This document shows, in pieces, positions 7,714 through 14,504 of a stretch of DNA of 64,000 bases. Location: NCBI GenBank assembly GCA_022843955.1, contig JALHMQ010000004.1, positions 303,919 to 367,918 on the forward strand, written 5' to 3'. Position 1 is the stretch's first letter. Each line of letters opens with the position of its first letter. The stretch comes from Burkholderiaceae bacterium (GTDB taxonomy: Bacteria > Pseudomonadota > Gammaproteobacteria > Burkholderiales > Burkholderiaceae_F). Both the position numbers and the translations under genes were made by a program. The notes under the pieces were generated by a model. The model was not told the origin of the DNA. It did not search any database and worked only from the letters and a program-made list of their open reading frames with translations.

Positions 7714-8598
7714 ATGTCCGAGCAGCACGATTCGCCCATCAAGACGCCGCAGCAGTTGATCACCGTGGTGGCGCTGTCTTTCATCGTTCCTGTTGTGATC
7801 ATCATCCTGCTGGTGACCTACGTGGTGGGTGCTAAGCGCGAAGGCGCCGGCGCCTCGTCGATGACACCGGAAGCGGTGGCGGAACGGCTGCGCCCGGTGG
7901 GCAGCGTCGTCGTTGCCAGCACGGGCGGCGGCGCGGGCCGCGCGCTGCAAGGCGGTGAAGCGGTCTACACCCTGGCCTGCGGCGCCTGCCACACGGCCGG
8001 GATCGCCGGTGCACCGAAGACCGGGGATGTGGCCGCCTGGAAGCCTCGCCTTGCTCAGGGGTTCGACACGCTCGTCAAGCACGCGGTCGAGGGTTTCAAG
8101 ACCATGCCGGCCAAGGGCGGCAATGCCAGCCTCGACCCCGTGGAGGTCGCGCGAGCGGTGGCTTACATGGGGAACAAGTCGGGCGGCAAGTTCACTGAAC
8201 CGGCTGCGCCTGTAGCGGCCGCTGCCCCGCCTGCCGCTGCCCCTGCGGCCGCCCCAGCAGCACCAACTGCTGCCGCGCCGACCGCCGCCGCCCCCGCCAC
8301 TGCTCCCGCCGCAGCGCCGGCGGCAGTTGCAGCGGCCGCGCCCGCCAAGGCGGATTCGGCAGTGGGCGAGAAGATCTACACCACCTACTGCGCGGCCTGC
8401 CACATCGCCGGCGTGGCGGGCGCGCCCAAGACGGGCGACAAGGCCGCCTGGGCGCCGCGGCTTGCGCAGGGCGTGGATGCGCTCACCCAGAGCGTCATCA
8501 AGGGCAAAGGCGTGATGCCTCCCAAGGGGGGCGCGATGACCGTCAGCGATGCGGATCTGCGCAGTTCGGTCGAGTACTTGGTGGGCAAGGCGAAGTAG
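7714..8598 (+). CDS. Membrane-anchored di-haem cytochrome c (c5 type)
   Basis: This 294-residue protein has one N-terminal membrane helix (about residues 18-40) and two cytochrome c domains facing the periplasm. Each has a CxxCH haem site (CGACH, CAACH) and a downstream Met ligand (TMPAKGG and VMPPKGG). The two domains are clearly a duplication: AGIAGAPKTGD in the first matches AGVAGAPKTGD in the second. They are joined by an Ala/Pro-rich linker of about 50 residues. It should carry electrons at the membrane, probably towards an oxidase or reductase. The frame is open from 7522, but the ATG at 7714 has GGAG eight bases upstream and begins the family-like N-terminus. Confidence 0.9.
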   Translation: MSEQHDSPIKTPQQLITVVALSFIVPVVIIILLVTYVVGAKREGAGASSMTPEAVAERLRPVGSVVVASTGGGAGRALQGGEAVYTLACGACHTAGIAGAPKTGDVAAWKPRLAQGFDTLVKHAVEGFKTMPAKGGNASLDPVEVARAVAYMGNKSGGKFTEPAAPVAAAAPPAAAPAAAPAAPTAAAPTAAAPATAPAAAPAAVAAAAPAKADSAVGEKIYTTYCAACHIAGVAGAPKTGDKAAWAPRLAQGVDALTQSVIKGKGVMPPKGGAMTVSDADLRSSVEYLVGKAK

Positions 8599-8626
8599 CG
8601 CCCAGCCAAGGCTGGACACGCGGGAT

Positions 8627-8652
8627 CGAAGGGCTGCGCAAGCAGCCCTTCG
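8627..8652. terminator. Rho-independent-type terminator between convergent genes
   Basis: A perfect 11-base stem (cgaagggctgc and gcagcccttcg) with a GCAA tetraloop is followed by TCTTTCT on the plus strand. It separates the cytochrome gene from the anti-sigma gene and can serve both. Confidence 0.8.
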
Positions 8653-8696
8653 TCTTTCTGCGCGCTGTCAGCGGCGTGGTTTCAGAGAGCGTGGCT

Positions 8697-9458
8697 TTAG
8701 GGATTGAGTTGCTGGTAGACGCGCTTGGCGAGAACGCCGAGTTCTTCGCGACCGACATCACCGGCCAGCGCGTAGCCGAAGGGGCCGTCGATCCAATAGA
8801 ACACTTGCGTGGCGCCCTGCGCGGAGAATCGGAACGCGGTGTCGGTGTTGGCCGCTGCACGGCGGACCAGCAGACTCAGCCGCCTGCCCTGCGCGTTCTC
8901 ATACATCAGCATGGCCACCGGTGCATCGCCCGCCTCACCGGTGGTGGGGAGCAGCCGCCCCCCCAGCAGTCGATACCCGAGCGGCTGCAGGTCGGGCGCT
9001 TTGAGCGGTGCGGCCAGCCGCTTGGACAGCCAGGCGACCAGGTGCTGCTCTTCCTGCGCCCCGACTTCGACCGGGTGGCGCACCTCCGGCACGTAGGCGG
9101 CGTGCGCCAACGCGGCCTGCCGCGCGATCGGCATCACCTGCCGCGGCGGCGTGAGCCAGTGCTGGCCGGCGGCGCCGATCGCAACGCCCAGCACGAGCGT
9201 GGCGGCCAGCGCCAGCGGCTGGCGCCAGCGCTTTGCGCGAAAGCGGTGTCCACTAGCGAAATCGAATGCGTGGGGCTCCTGCAGAAGCGGATCGAACAGA
9301 CAATGCAGCGCGAGGTTCTGCGCCTGATAGGTGCGAACGCGAGCAGCGTCGTCCGGGTGCGTGGCCAGATGCGCTTCGACCGCGGTCCTCTCGTCGGCCG
9401 CAAGCGCGTTATCGACGTACGCGTGCAACTGGTCTTCGTTCACGTTCTTCGTGCTCAT
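8697..9458 (-). CDS. Transmembrane anti-sigma factor
   Basis: This 253-residue protein has an N-terminal cytoplasmic helical domain of the anti-sigma type (VNEDQLHAYVDNAL, then HLATHPDDAARV). One membrane helix follows (about residues 80-97, LALAATLVLGVAIGAA) and then a periplasmic domain of about 150 residues. The H-x3-C-x2-C zinc motif of ZAS-type anti-sigmas is absent, so it is the non-zinc variety. The ATG overlaps the TGA of the sigma gene by one base (TGATG), showing coupling; the anti-sigma should hold that sigma factor at the membrane. The signal it senses is not evident. Confidence 0.85.
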   Translation of the reverse strand: MSTKNVNEDQLHAYVDNALAADERTAVEAHLATHPDDAARVRTYQAQNLALHCLFDPLLQEPHAFDFASGHRFRAKRWRQPLALAATLVLGVAIGAAGQHWLTPPRQVMPIARQAALAHAAYVPEVRHPVEVGAQEEQHLVAWLSKRLAAPLKAPDLQPLGYRLLGGRLLPTTGEAGDAPVAMLMYENAQGRRLSLLVRRAAANTDTAFRFSAQGATQVFYWIDGPFGYALAGDVGREELGVLAKRVYQQLNP

Positions 9459-10006
9459 CACTTCACCCGGCGCAGGCCGCCTGCCCGCTGATCTGCGGCA
9501 GGTTCATCCATCAGTTGGCGCAGGCGCTCGCGCCCGCGCGACAGGCGCGACATCACCGTGCCGATCGGTACGCCGAGCGCGTCTGCGGTCTCCGCGTACG
9601 ACAACTGCTCAAGGCCGACAAGAAGCACGACTTCGCGTTGCTCGTCGGGCAGCCGTGTGAGGGCGCGCTGCAGGTCGCGCAGGGCGGCACGGGTCTCGGC
9701 ACTGGCGCCGTCTTGGCGGAGCGCGTCGGCACTGTCGGGCAAGTCGTCGAGCGACTCATCCGGCCGGCGCTTGCGGGTGCCGTTGATGAAGACGTTGTGC
9801 ATCACCGCGTGCAGCCAGGCGCGCAGGCTGGCGGGGTGGGCCGACTCGGCGCCGTCGCTCCACAGAGCGCGCTTGTTCCAGGCGCGCTCGAGCGTGTCCT
9901 GCGTGAGATCGTCTGCCGCTTCGCGCGAGTTGGTCAACGCACGGGCGTAACGGCGCAGCCGCGGCAACTGCGCGTGTAACTGTTCGGAGGAGAAGCCGCT
10001 CGCCAC
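9458..10006 (-). CDS. ECF RNA polymerase sigma factor
   Basis: About 182 residues. Region 2 is visible as YARALTNSREAADDLTQDTL and RAWLHAVMHNVFIN. Region 4 is RALTRLPDEQREVVLLVGLE followed by an HTH (SYAETADALGVPIGTVMSR). The frame is open to 10222, but homologous sequence begins near residue 73 of that long frame, so I chose the GTG at 10006; no strong ribosome-binding site decides the matter. It forms a coupled unit with its anti-sigma. A three-fold 10-base repeat lies 45 bases upstream of the chosen start. Confidence 0.8.
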   Translation of the reverse strand: MASGFSSEQLHAQLPRLRRYARALTNSREAADDLTQDTLERAWNKRALWSDGAESAHPASLRAWLHAVMHNVFINGTRKRRPDESLDDLPDSADALRQDGASAETRAALRDLQRALTRLPDEQREVVLLVGLEQLSYAETADALGVPIGTVMSRLSRGRERLRQLMDEPAADQRAGGLRRVK

Positions 10007-10050
10007 CTGGTCAGTTCTGCTTGAGGGTCGGTGCACTGAACCCCATGATC

Positions 10051-10080
10051 GTCCTGATTTGTCCTGATCTGCACTGATTC
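10051..10080. repeat. Three tandem 10-base repeats upstream of the sigma gene
   Basis: gtcctgattt, gtcctgatct and gcactgattc follow each other with an exact 10-base period, so the shared CTGAT core recurs on the same face of the helix. The position, 45-75 bases before the chosen sigma start, suits a regulatory binding site. If translation instead began at 10222, this would be coding sequence. Confidence 0.5.
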
Positions 10081-10188
10081 GACTCTCGGCGCGCCCTCGA
10101 TAACCGGGCGCGGAGCAATCCAACATCAACACGCTCGGCGACGCGCTTATTCCCGCCGCTTGCGCGGGCGCCGCGCGGCACGCAGGCG

Positions 10189-12291
10189 CTAGATCTGCTG
10201 TGGGTCGACCTCGATCTGCCACCGTACGCGCGGCTTGAAGCTTTGCCCGAGCGCACGCACTTGCGGCAGCCAGGCGCGCAGGCTGGCCTGCAAGCGGGAC
10301 CTCTGCGAGGACTCGATCAACAACTGCGCACGGTGCATGCCGGCCAGCTTGACCAGCGGCATCGGCACCGGGTCATACACGGTGATTGACTCCGGCTCAC
10401 CAGCGAGGCTGCGCGCCTGCGCCAGGAACGCCAGCGGCGCCTCGAGCGTGCGGCCCTCGGCCGTCAGCAGCGCCTGGTGAACGAACGGCGGCAGCGCAGC
10501 GGAGCGGCGCTCGGCCAGCTGGCGCCGCGCAAAGGCGGCGAAGTCGTGCCGTGCAACGGCCGCCAGCAACGCATGGTCCGGATAACGCGTCTGCACCAGC
10601 ACGCGGCTGGCCAGGCCGGCGCGGCCAGCACGACCAGCCACCTGCAGCAAGGTGGCGAACAAGCGCTCCGGCGCACGGAAGTCGGGTGCAATCAGCTGCG
10701 CGTCGACATTGAGCACCGCCACCAGCGAGACCCGGCGGAAGTCGTGGCCCTTGGACACCATCTGCGTGCCGACAAGAACGTCGACATCGCCGGCGTGCAC
10801 GGCGTCGAACGCGGCCTGGGCGGCGAACTTGCGGCGCGTGCTGTCGCGGTCGATACGCGCCACGCGTGCGCTGGGCAGCAGTGCCTGCAACGCTTCTTCG
10901 ATGCGCTGGGTGCCCTGGCCAACCGCCTCCAGGTCGGTGTTGCCGCACGTGGGGCAGGCACGTGGCACGCGCGCCTGCCAGCCGCAGTGATGACAGCGCA
11001 ACGTGCCATCGGTCTTGTGAAAGGCCGTAAACACCGCGCACTGCGGGCAGCCGGACAGCCAACCGCAGGCTTCGCAAGAGATCACCGGCGCGTAGCCACG
11101 CCGGTTGATGAAGACGAGCGATTGCTCGCCGCGTTCGAGCACCTGGGCCAACGCACGGCGTACCGGCTCCGACAGCCCCTGCTGCGCCGGGTGGGTCCGC
11201 AGGTCGATCGTCTGCAGCACCGGCCAGTCGCCGGGCGCGCGGCTCGGCGACACCTCGCAGGCAGCCGCTGACATCTCGTCGACCGTGCCCGAGGTGCGCG
11301 TGCGCAGCTCGAGCAGACGGTAGCGGCCCTCGCTGGCACGCGACCAGGTCTCCAGCGAGGGCGTGGCCGAGCCCAGCACGATCGGCACGCCTTCGTCCTG
11401 CGCACGCTTGATCGCCAGGTCGCGCGCGGAGTAGCGCGCACCGTCGCCCGCCTTGAAGGAAGGATCGTGTTCCTCGTCAACCACGATCATCGCCAAGCGT
11501 GGCAGCGAGGCGAACACGGCCAGTCGGGTGCCGAGCACCAGACGGGCCCGGCCTTCGTGTGCGGCCAGCCATGCGGCCGAACGCTCGCCCGCCGCCAGGC
11601 CGCTGTGCATCGTTACCAACGGCTCGTCGGGGAAGCGTCGCTGCAGGCGCGCCTGCAATTGCGGCGTGAGATTGATCTCGGGCACCAGCAGCAGCACCTG
11701 CGCGGCCGGGTCGGCGGCGAGGCGATGCGCCATCGCGTCGAGATAGACCTCCGTCTTGCCGCTGCCGGTCACGCCAAACAGCAAAAGCGGCGCGAAGCCG
11801 CGCGCGGCATCGATCGCGGCACAAGCCGCGCGTTGATCATCCGTCAACGTGACTCTGGGCTCAGGGTCGATCGGCGCAGCAGCCGCAGCAGGCGCGGCGC
11901 GCAGCCGCTTGAGTGAACCAACAAAGCGCGGTCCCGGCGGCACGCGCAGCGCGGGCGGCAGGGCCGGAATCGCCAGTTCGCCCCAGCCTTGCTGGTAGTA
12001 CTCGGCCGCAAAGCGCGTCAGTGCCAGCCACGCAGACGACAGCGGCGCGACTTCGCGCAGCACCCTCACCACGGAGCGCAGCAGCGGCTCGTCAATCTCG
12101 GAGGTCGGCGCAATGGCGACGATGACGCCGATCACCTCACGCCGCCCGAGCGGCACCACGCACACGCTGCCGATGAGTGCGTCGTGCGCCTCGTCATCGG
12201 CGAGCCGGTAGTCGAGCGGCTGCTCGATCGGCGCATCTACGATGAGCTTGGCAAACACATCCGCTCCGTTCGCCCGGGGTGAATTCAGCAC
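10189..12291 (-). CDS. priA: Primosomal protein N' (replication restart helicase)
   Basis: This 700-residue superfamily 2 DNA helicase restarts replication at collapsed forks. Visible are the N-terminal 3'-DNA-binding domain (DVFAKLIVDAPIEQPLDY), Walker A GVTGSGKT (residues 173-180), the DEEH box (VVDEEHDPSF, about residue 270) and GSATPSLET. The zinc region has Cys pairs (CEACGWLSGCPQC, RCHHCGW, CPTCGN), and the helicase C motif VGTQMVSKGHDF is present. Length is normal. The first codon is GTG. The neighbour across the intergenic region is hemE, as in Burkholderia and Ralstonia. Confidence 0.96.
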   Translation of the reverse strand: MLNSPRANGADVFAKLIVDAPIEQPLDYRLADDEAHDALIGSVCVVPLGRREVIGVIVAIAPTSEIDEPLLRSVVRVLREVAPLSSAWLALTRFAAEYYQQGWGELAIPALPPALRVPPGPRFVGSLKRLRAAPAAAAAPIDPEPRVTLTDDQRAACAAIDAARGFAPLLLFGVTGSGKTEVYLDAMAHRLAADPAAQVLLLVPEINLTPQLQARLQRRFPDEPLVTMHSGLAAGERSAAWLAAHEGRARLVLGTRLAVFASLPRLAMIVVDEEHDPSFKAGDGARYSARDLAIKRAQDEGVPIVLGSATPSLETWSRASEGRYRLLELRTRTSGTVDEMSAAACEVSPSRAPGDWPVLQTIDLRTHPAQQGLSEPVRRALAQVLERGEQSLVFINRRGYAPVISCEACGWLSGCPQCAVFTAFHKTDGTLRCHHCGWQARVPRACPTCGNTDLEAVGQGTQRIEEALQALLPSARVARIDRDSTRRKFAAQAAFDAVHAGDVDVLVGTQMVSKGHDFRRVSLVAVLNVDAQLIAPDFRAPERLFATLLQVAGRAGRAGLASRVLVQTRYPDHALLAAVARHDFAAFARRQLAERRSAALPPFVHQALLTAEGRTLEAPLAFLAQARSLAGEPESITVYDPVPMPLVKLAGMHRAQLLIESSQRSRLQASLRAWLPQVRALGQSFKPRVRWQIEVDPQQI

Positions 12292-12668
12292 GGGCGCGAA
12301 TTGGGCCGCCTAAGTGCCTGATTTTTCGATGCCGAACTCAGTGCGTACGGCCTGTGGATAATTTTGTGGACAAGGGGCCAAAGCGGCCGATGCAGACACG
12401 CCATGGTGGTGCGCCGACGCCACTCGGACTGCGCTCCCAGAAACTGCACCTCTTAAAAATCAATGACTTGCTACACAAAACCATGCTTTGCGGGCGGTTC
12501 TGACGCGCCAAGCCGCACCGGACGTGGTTGAACGCGATTTTGTGAATAAGTCAAGGCGCCGGGCAGCCCGGATCAAACAAAAACAACCGCACGCGTTGCC
12601 CGGCAAGCAAGCACTCGCGCCCCCCTAGGTGGGCTCAGCAGCGACCCGCCAACGGTCAAGCAGGGCAC
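12292..12668. other. Intergenic region with DnaA-box-like motifs and AT-rich patches
   Basis: This 377-base gap between the 5' end of priA and the 3' end of hemE contains a perfect inverse DnaA box, TGTGGATAA (12353-12361). A near-perfect TGTGGACAA (12365-12373) follows exactly 12 bases on in the same direction, and a third with one mismatch, TGTGAATAA, lies at 12541-12549. Between them are unusually AT-rich patches (cttaaaaatcaatg near 12452, ctacacaaaacc near 12471). The priA promoter must also lie here. No coding frame is convincing. Confidence 0.55.
12353..12373 (-). promoter_or_regulatory. Pair of DnaA-box-like 9-mers
   Basis: On the minus strand these read TTGTCCACA and TTATCCACA, spaced 12 bases start to start. 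The second is the exact consensus DnaA box and the first differs by one base. The repeat could bind DnaA and regulate priA or take part in origin function. Confidence 0.55.
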
Positions 12669-13751
12669 TCAGCCGCGCTGCCGGCGGCTATGCGAATGCA
12701 CGGCGTCGACGAGCGTGGTCACCGCTTCGGGCGGCGTGAACTGCGAAATGCCGTGGCCGAGGTTGAAGACATGCCCGTCCCAGGTGCCGTCTGCGCGCCG
12801 CGGCGAGCCGAAGCTGTCGAGCACGCGCGCGACCTCGCTGCGGATCGCCGCATCGCCGCCGAAGAGAGTCATCGGATCGAGATTGCCCTGCAGCGCACAG
12901 CGCGACCCGATACGGGCGCGCGCCTGACCGAGATTGACCGTCCAGTCGAGGCCGACTGCATCGCAGCCCGTGTCGGCAATCTGCTCGAGCCATAAGCCGC
13001 CGCCCTTGGTGAAGACGATCGACGGAATGCGCACGCCGTCATGCTCGCGCCGCAGCTGGCTCACCACCTGTCGCATGTACTCCAGCGAGAACGCCTGATA
13101 GGCGCCGTCGGCCAGCGAGCCGCCCCAGGTGTCGAAGATCATCACTGCCTGGGCGCCGGCCAGGATTTGCGCATTCAGGTAGTCGGCCACAGCGCGCGCG
13201 TTGACGGCCAGGATCCGGTGCAGCAGATCGGGGCGCGCGTACAGCATGGTCTTGATCTTGCGAAAATCATCCGAGCCGCCGCCTTCGACCATGTAGCAGG
13301 CGAGCGTGTACGGGCTGCCCGAAAAGCCAATCAGCGGAATCCGCCCCTGCAGCGCCTTGCGGATCTCGCGGACGCCATCAAGCACGTAAGTAAGCGAAAG
13401 CTCCGGATCCGGGGCCGCAAGCTTGGCGACATCGTCTTCGGTGCGGATCGGGCGCTCGAACTTCGGGCCCTCGCCCTCGGCGAAGTACAGCCCCAGGCCC
13501 ATGGCGTCCGGCACGGTGAGAATGTCGGAAAACAAGATGGCCGCGTCCAGCGGATAGCGCTCGATCGGCTGCAGCGTCACTTCGGTGGCGTAAGCAGGCG
13601 ACTTGGCCAGACCGAGAAAGCTGCCGGCGCGCTTGCGGGTGGCGTTGTACTCGGGCAGGTAGCGGCCCGCCTGGCGCATCAGCCACAGGGGCGTGTACTC
13701 GGTCGGCTGGCGCAGCAACGCGCGCAGAAACGTATCGTTCGCGGGCTTCAA
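12669..13751 (-). CDS. hemE: Uroporphyrinogen decarboxylase
   Basis: HemE decarboxylates uroporphyrinogen III to coproporphyrinogen III in haem synthesis. The sequence carries the N-terminal signature [15 protein letters not shown], the [12 protein letters not shown] segment, [23 protein letters not shown] and the C-terminal FNLGHGI motif. From the TTG at 13751 it has 360 residues, the normal length. The longer frame to 13901 would overlap the divergent DUF167 gene at 13764 and adds no conserved sequence, so I prefer the TTG, although no clear ribosome-binding site supports it. Confidence 0.95.
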   Translation of the reverse strand: MKPANDTFLRALLRQPTEYTPLWLMRQAGRYLPEYNATRKRAGSFLGLAKSPAYATEVTLQPIERYPLDAAILFSDILTVPDAMGLGLYFAEGEGPKFERPIRTEDDVAKLAAPDPELSLTYVLDGVREIRKALQGRIPLIGFSGSPYTLACYMVEGGGSDDFRKIKTMLYARPDLLHRILAVNARAVADYLNAQILAGAQAVMIFDTWGGSLADGAYQAFSLEYMRQVVSQLRREHDGVRIPSIVFTKGGGLWLEQIADTGCDAVGLDWTVNLGQARARIGSRCALQGNLDPMTLFGGDAAIRSEVARVLDSFGSPRRADGTWDGHVFNLGHGISQFTPPEAVTTLVDAVHSHSRRQRG

Positions 13752-13763
13752 GGGAATGAGCGG

Positions 13764-14102
13764 ATGGTGAAGAAAGCGGGGCGCGATTCTCGCACGCAGG
13801 CGCCGGCCGGGCCGGCCTGGCTGAACGCATCCAGCGAGGGGGTTGATCTGCTCGTGCATGTGCAGCCCGGCGCCCGGCGCAACGGCGTGGCCGGGCTGCA
13901 CGGCGGCCGGCTGAAGGTGGCCGTCGCGGCGCCCGCAATCGACGGTCGCGCCAATTTGGCGCTGCTCGGCGTGTTGGCGGGCGCGGCGGGCCTGCCGCTT
14001 CGATCAGTCACCCTGGTCGCGGGCGCGGGATCGCGGGACAAGCGGGTCCATCTGGCGGGCATTGGCGCCGATGCGCTGCGTGCTCGACTGACGGTTGACT
14101 GA
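13764..14102 (+). CDS. DUF167/YggU-family protein
   Basis: This 112-residue protein has the YggU fold signature: [14 protein letters not shown], then [19 protein letters not shown], then [18 protein letters not shown]. The family is small and conserved and has no settled biochemical role. The ATG at 13764 has AGGGA about eight bases upstream. It is divergent from hemE with only 12 bases between the chosen starts, so the two may share control. Confidence 0.85.
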   Translation: MVKKAGRDSRTQAPAGPAWLNASSEGVDLLVHVQPGARRNGVAGLHGGRLKVAVAAPAIDGRANLALLGVLAGAAGLPLRSVTLVAGAGSRDKRVHLAGIGADALRARLTVD

Positions 14103-14134
14103 TCTCACGGTCACCGGTGGGCGACGGGAAACAA

Positions 14135-14160
14135 AAAGAGCGGGCCGCGGCCCGCTCTTT
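14135..14160. terminator. Bidirectional terminator
   Basis: A 26-base perfect palindrome (aaagagcgggccg and its complement) has an A/T tract on both sides, giving CTCTTTCGG on the plus strand and CTCTTTTTG on the minus strand. It ends both the DUF167 gene (plus) and the 51-codon gene (minus). Confidence 0.85.
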
Positions 14161-14183
14161 CGGTCATGCTGAAAAGCGCCGGA

Positions 14184-14339
14184 TTACTTCTTGGCGTCTT
14201 TCTTTTCGTCTTTCTTGGCTTCGGCCTTGGCTTCTTTCTTGGCTTCGGCTTTTTTCTCTTCTTTCTTGGCATCAGCGGCCACGGCAGCGCCGGCAACGGC
14301 GAACAGGCCAGCGATCAGAGCGGCAAGCAGCTTTTTCAT
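14184..14339 (-). CDS. Exported 51-residue Lys/Ala/Glu peptide
   Basis: The ATG at 14339 is preceded by AGGAAC at suitable spacing. The first 22 residues form a clean signal peptide (MKKLLAALIAGLFAVAG, cut near AVAA). The remaining 29 or so residues consist almost only of A, K, E and D in repeats of the EAKKEAKAEAKK kind. Such a sequence should form a charged helix or stay disordered. Similar tiny exported Lys/Ala-rich proteins are common but uncharacterised in betaproteobacteria. It has its own terminator, so it is probably a separate transcript. The gene is easily missed because of its size. Confidence 0.75.
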   Translation of the reverse strand: MKKLLAALIAGLFAVAGAAVAADAKKEEKKAEAKKEAKAEAKKDEKKDAKK

Positions 14340-14504
14340 TTTGGTGTGTTCCTGGAACGGTTGGTTGGTTTTGGACCTGCCGGTTTGCCGCGATCAACCC
14401 GGCGCGCCTGACAGGCGTAGCAACAACGTTCTGCCAACGGGAAGGTTGACCTTCGGGTTATCGACAAGCGTGTCCGCGATCGCGCAGATACGGTACGTCC
14501 AGGA

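Noticed and set aside
8163..8348. Apparent repeat-rich Ala/Gly protein on the minus strand
   Set aside because: It is the reverse of the Ala/Pro linker of the di-haem cytochrome; the repetitiveness comes from gcc/gcg codons, not from a separate gene.
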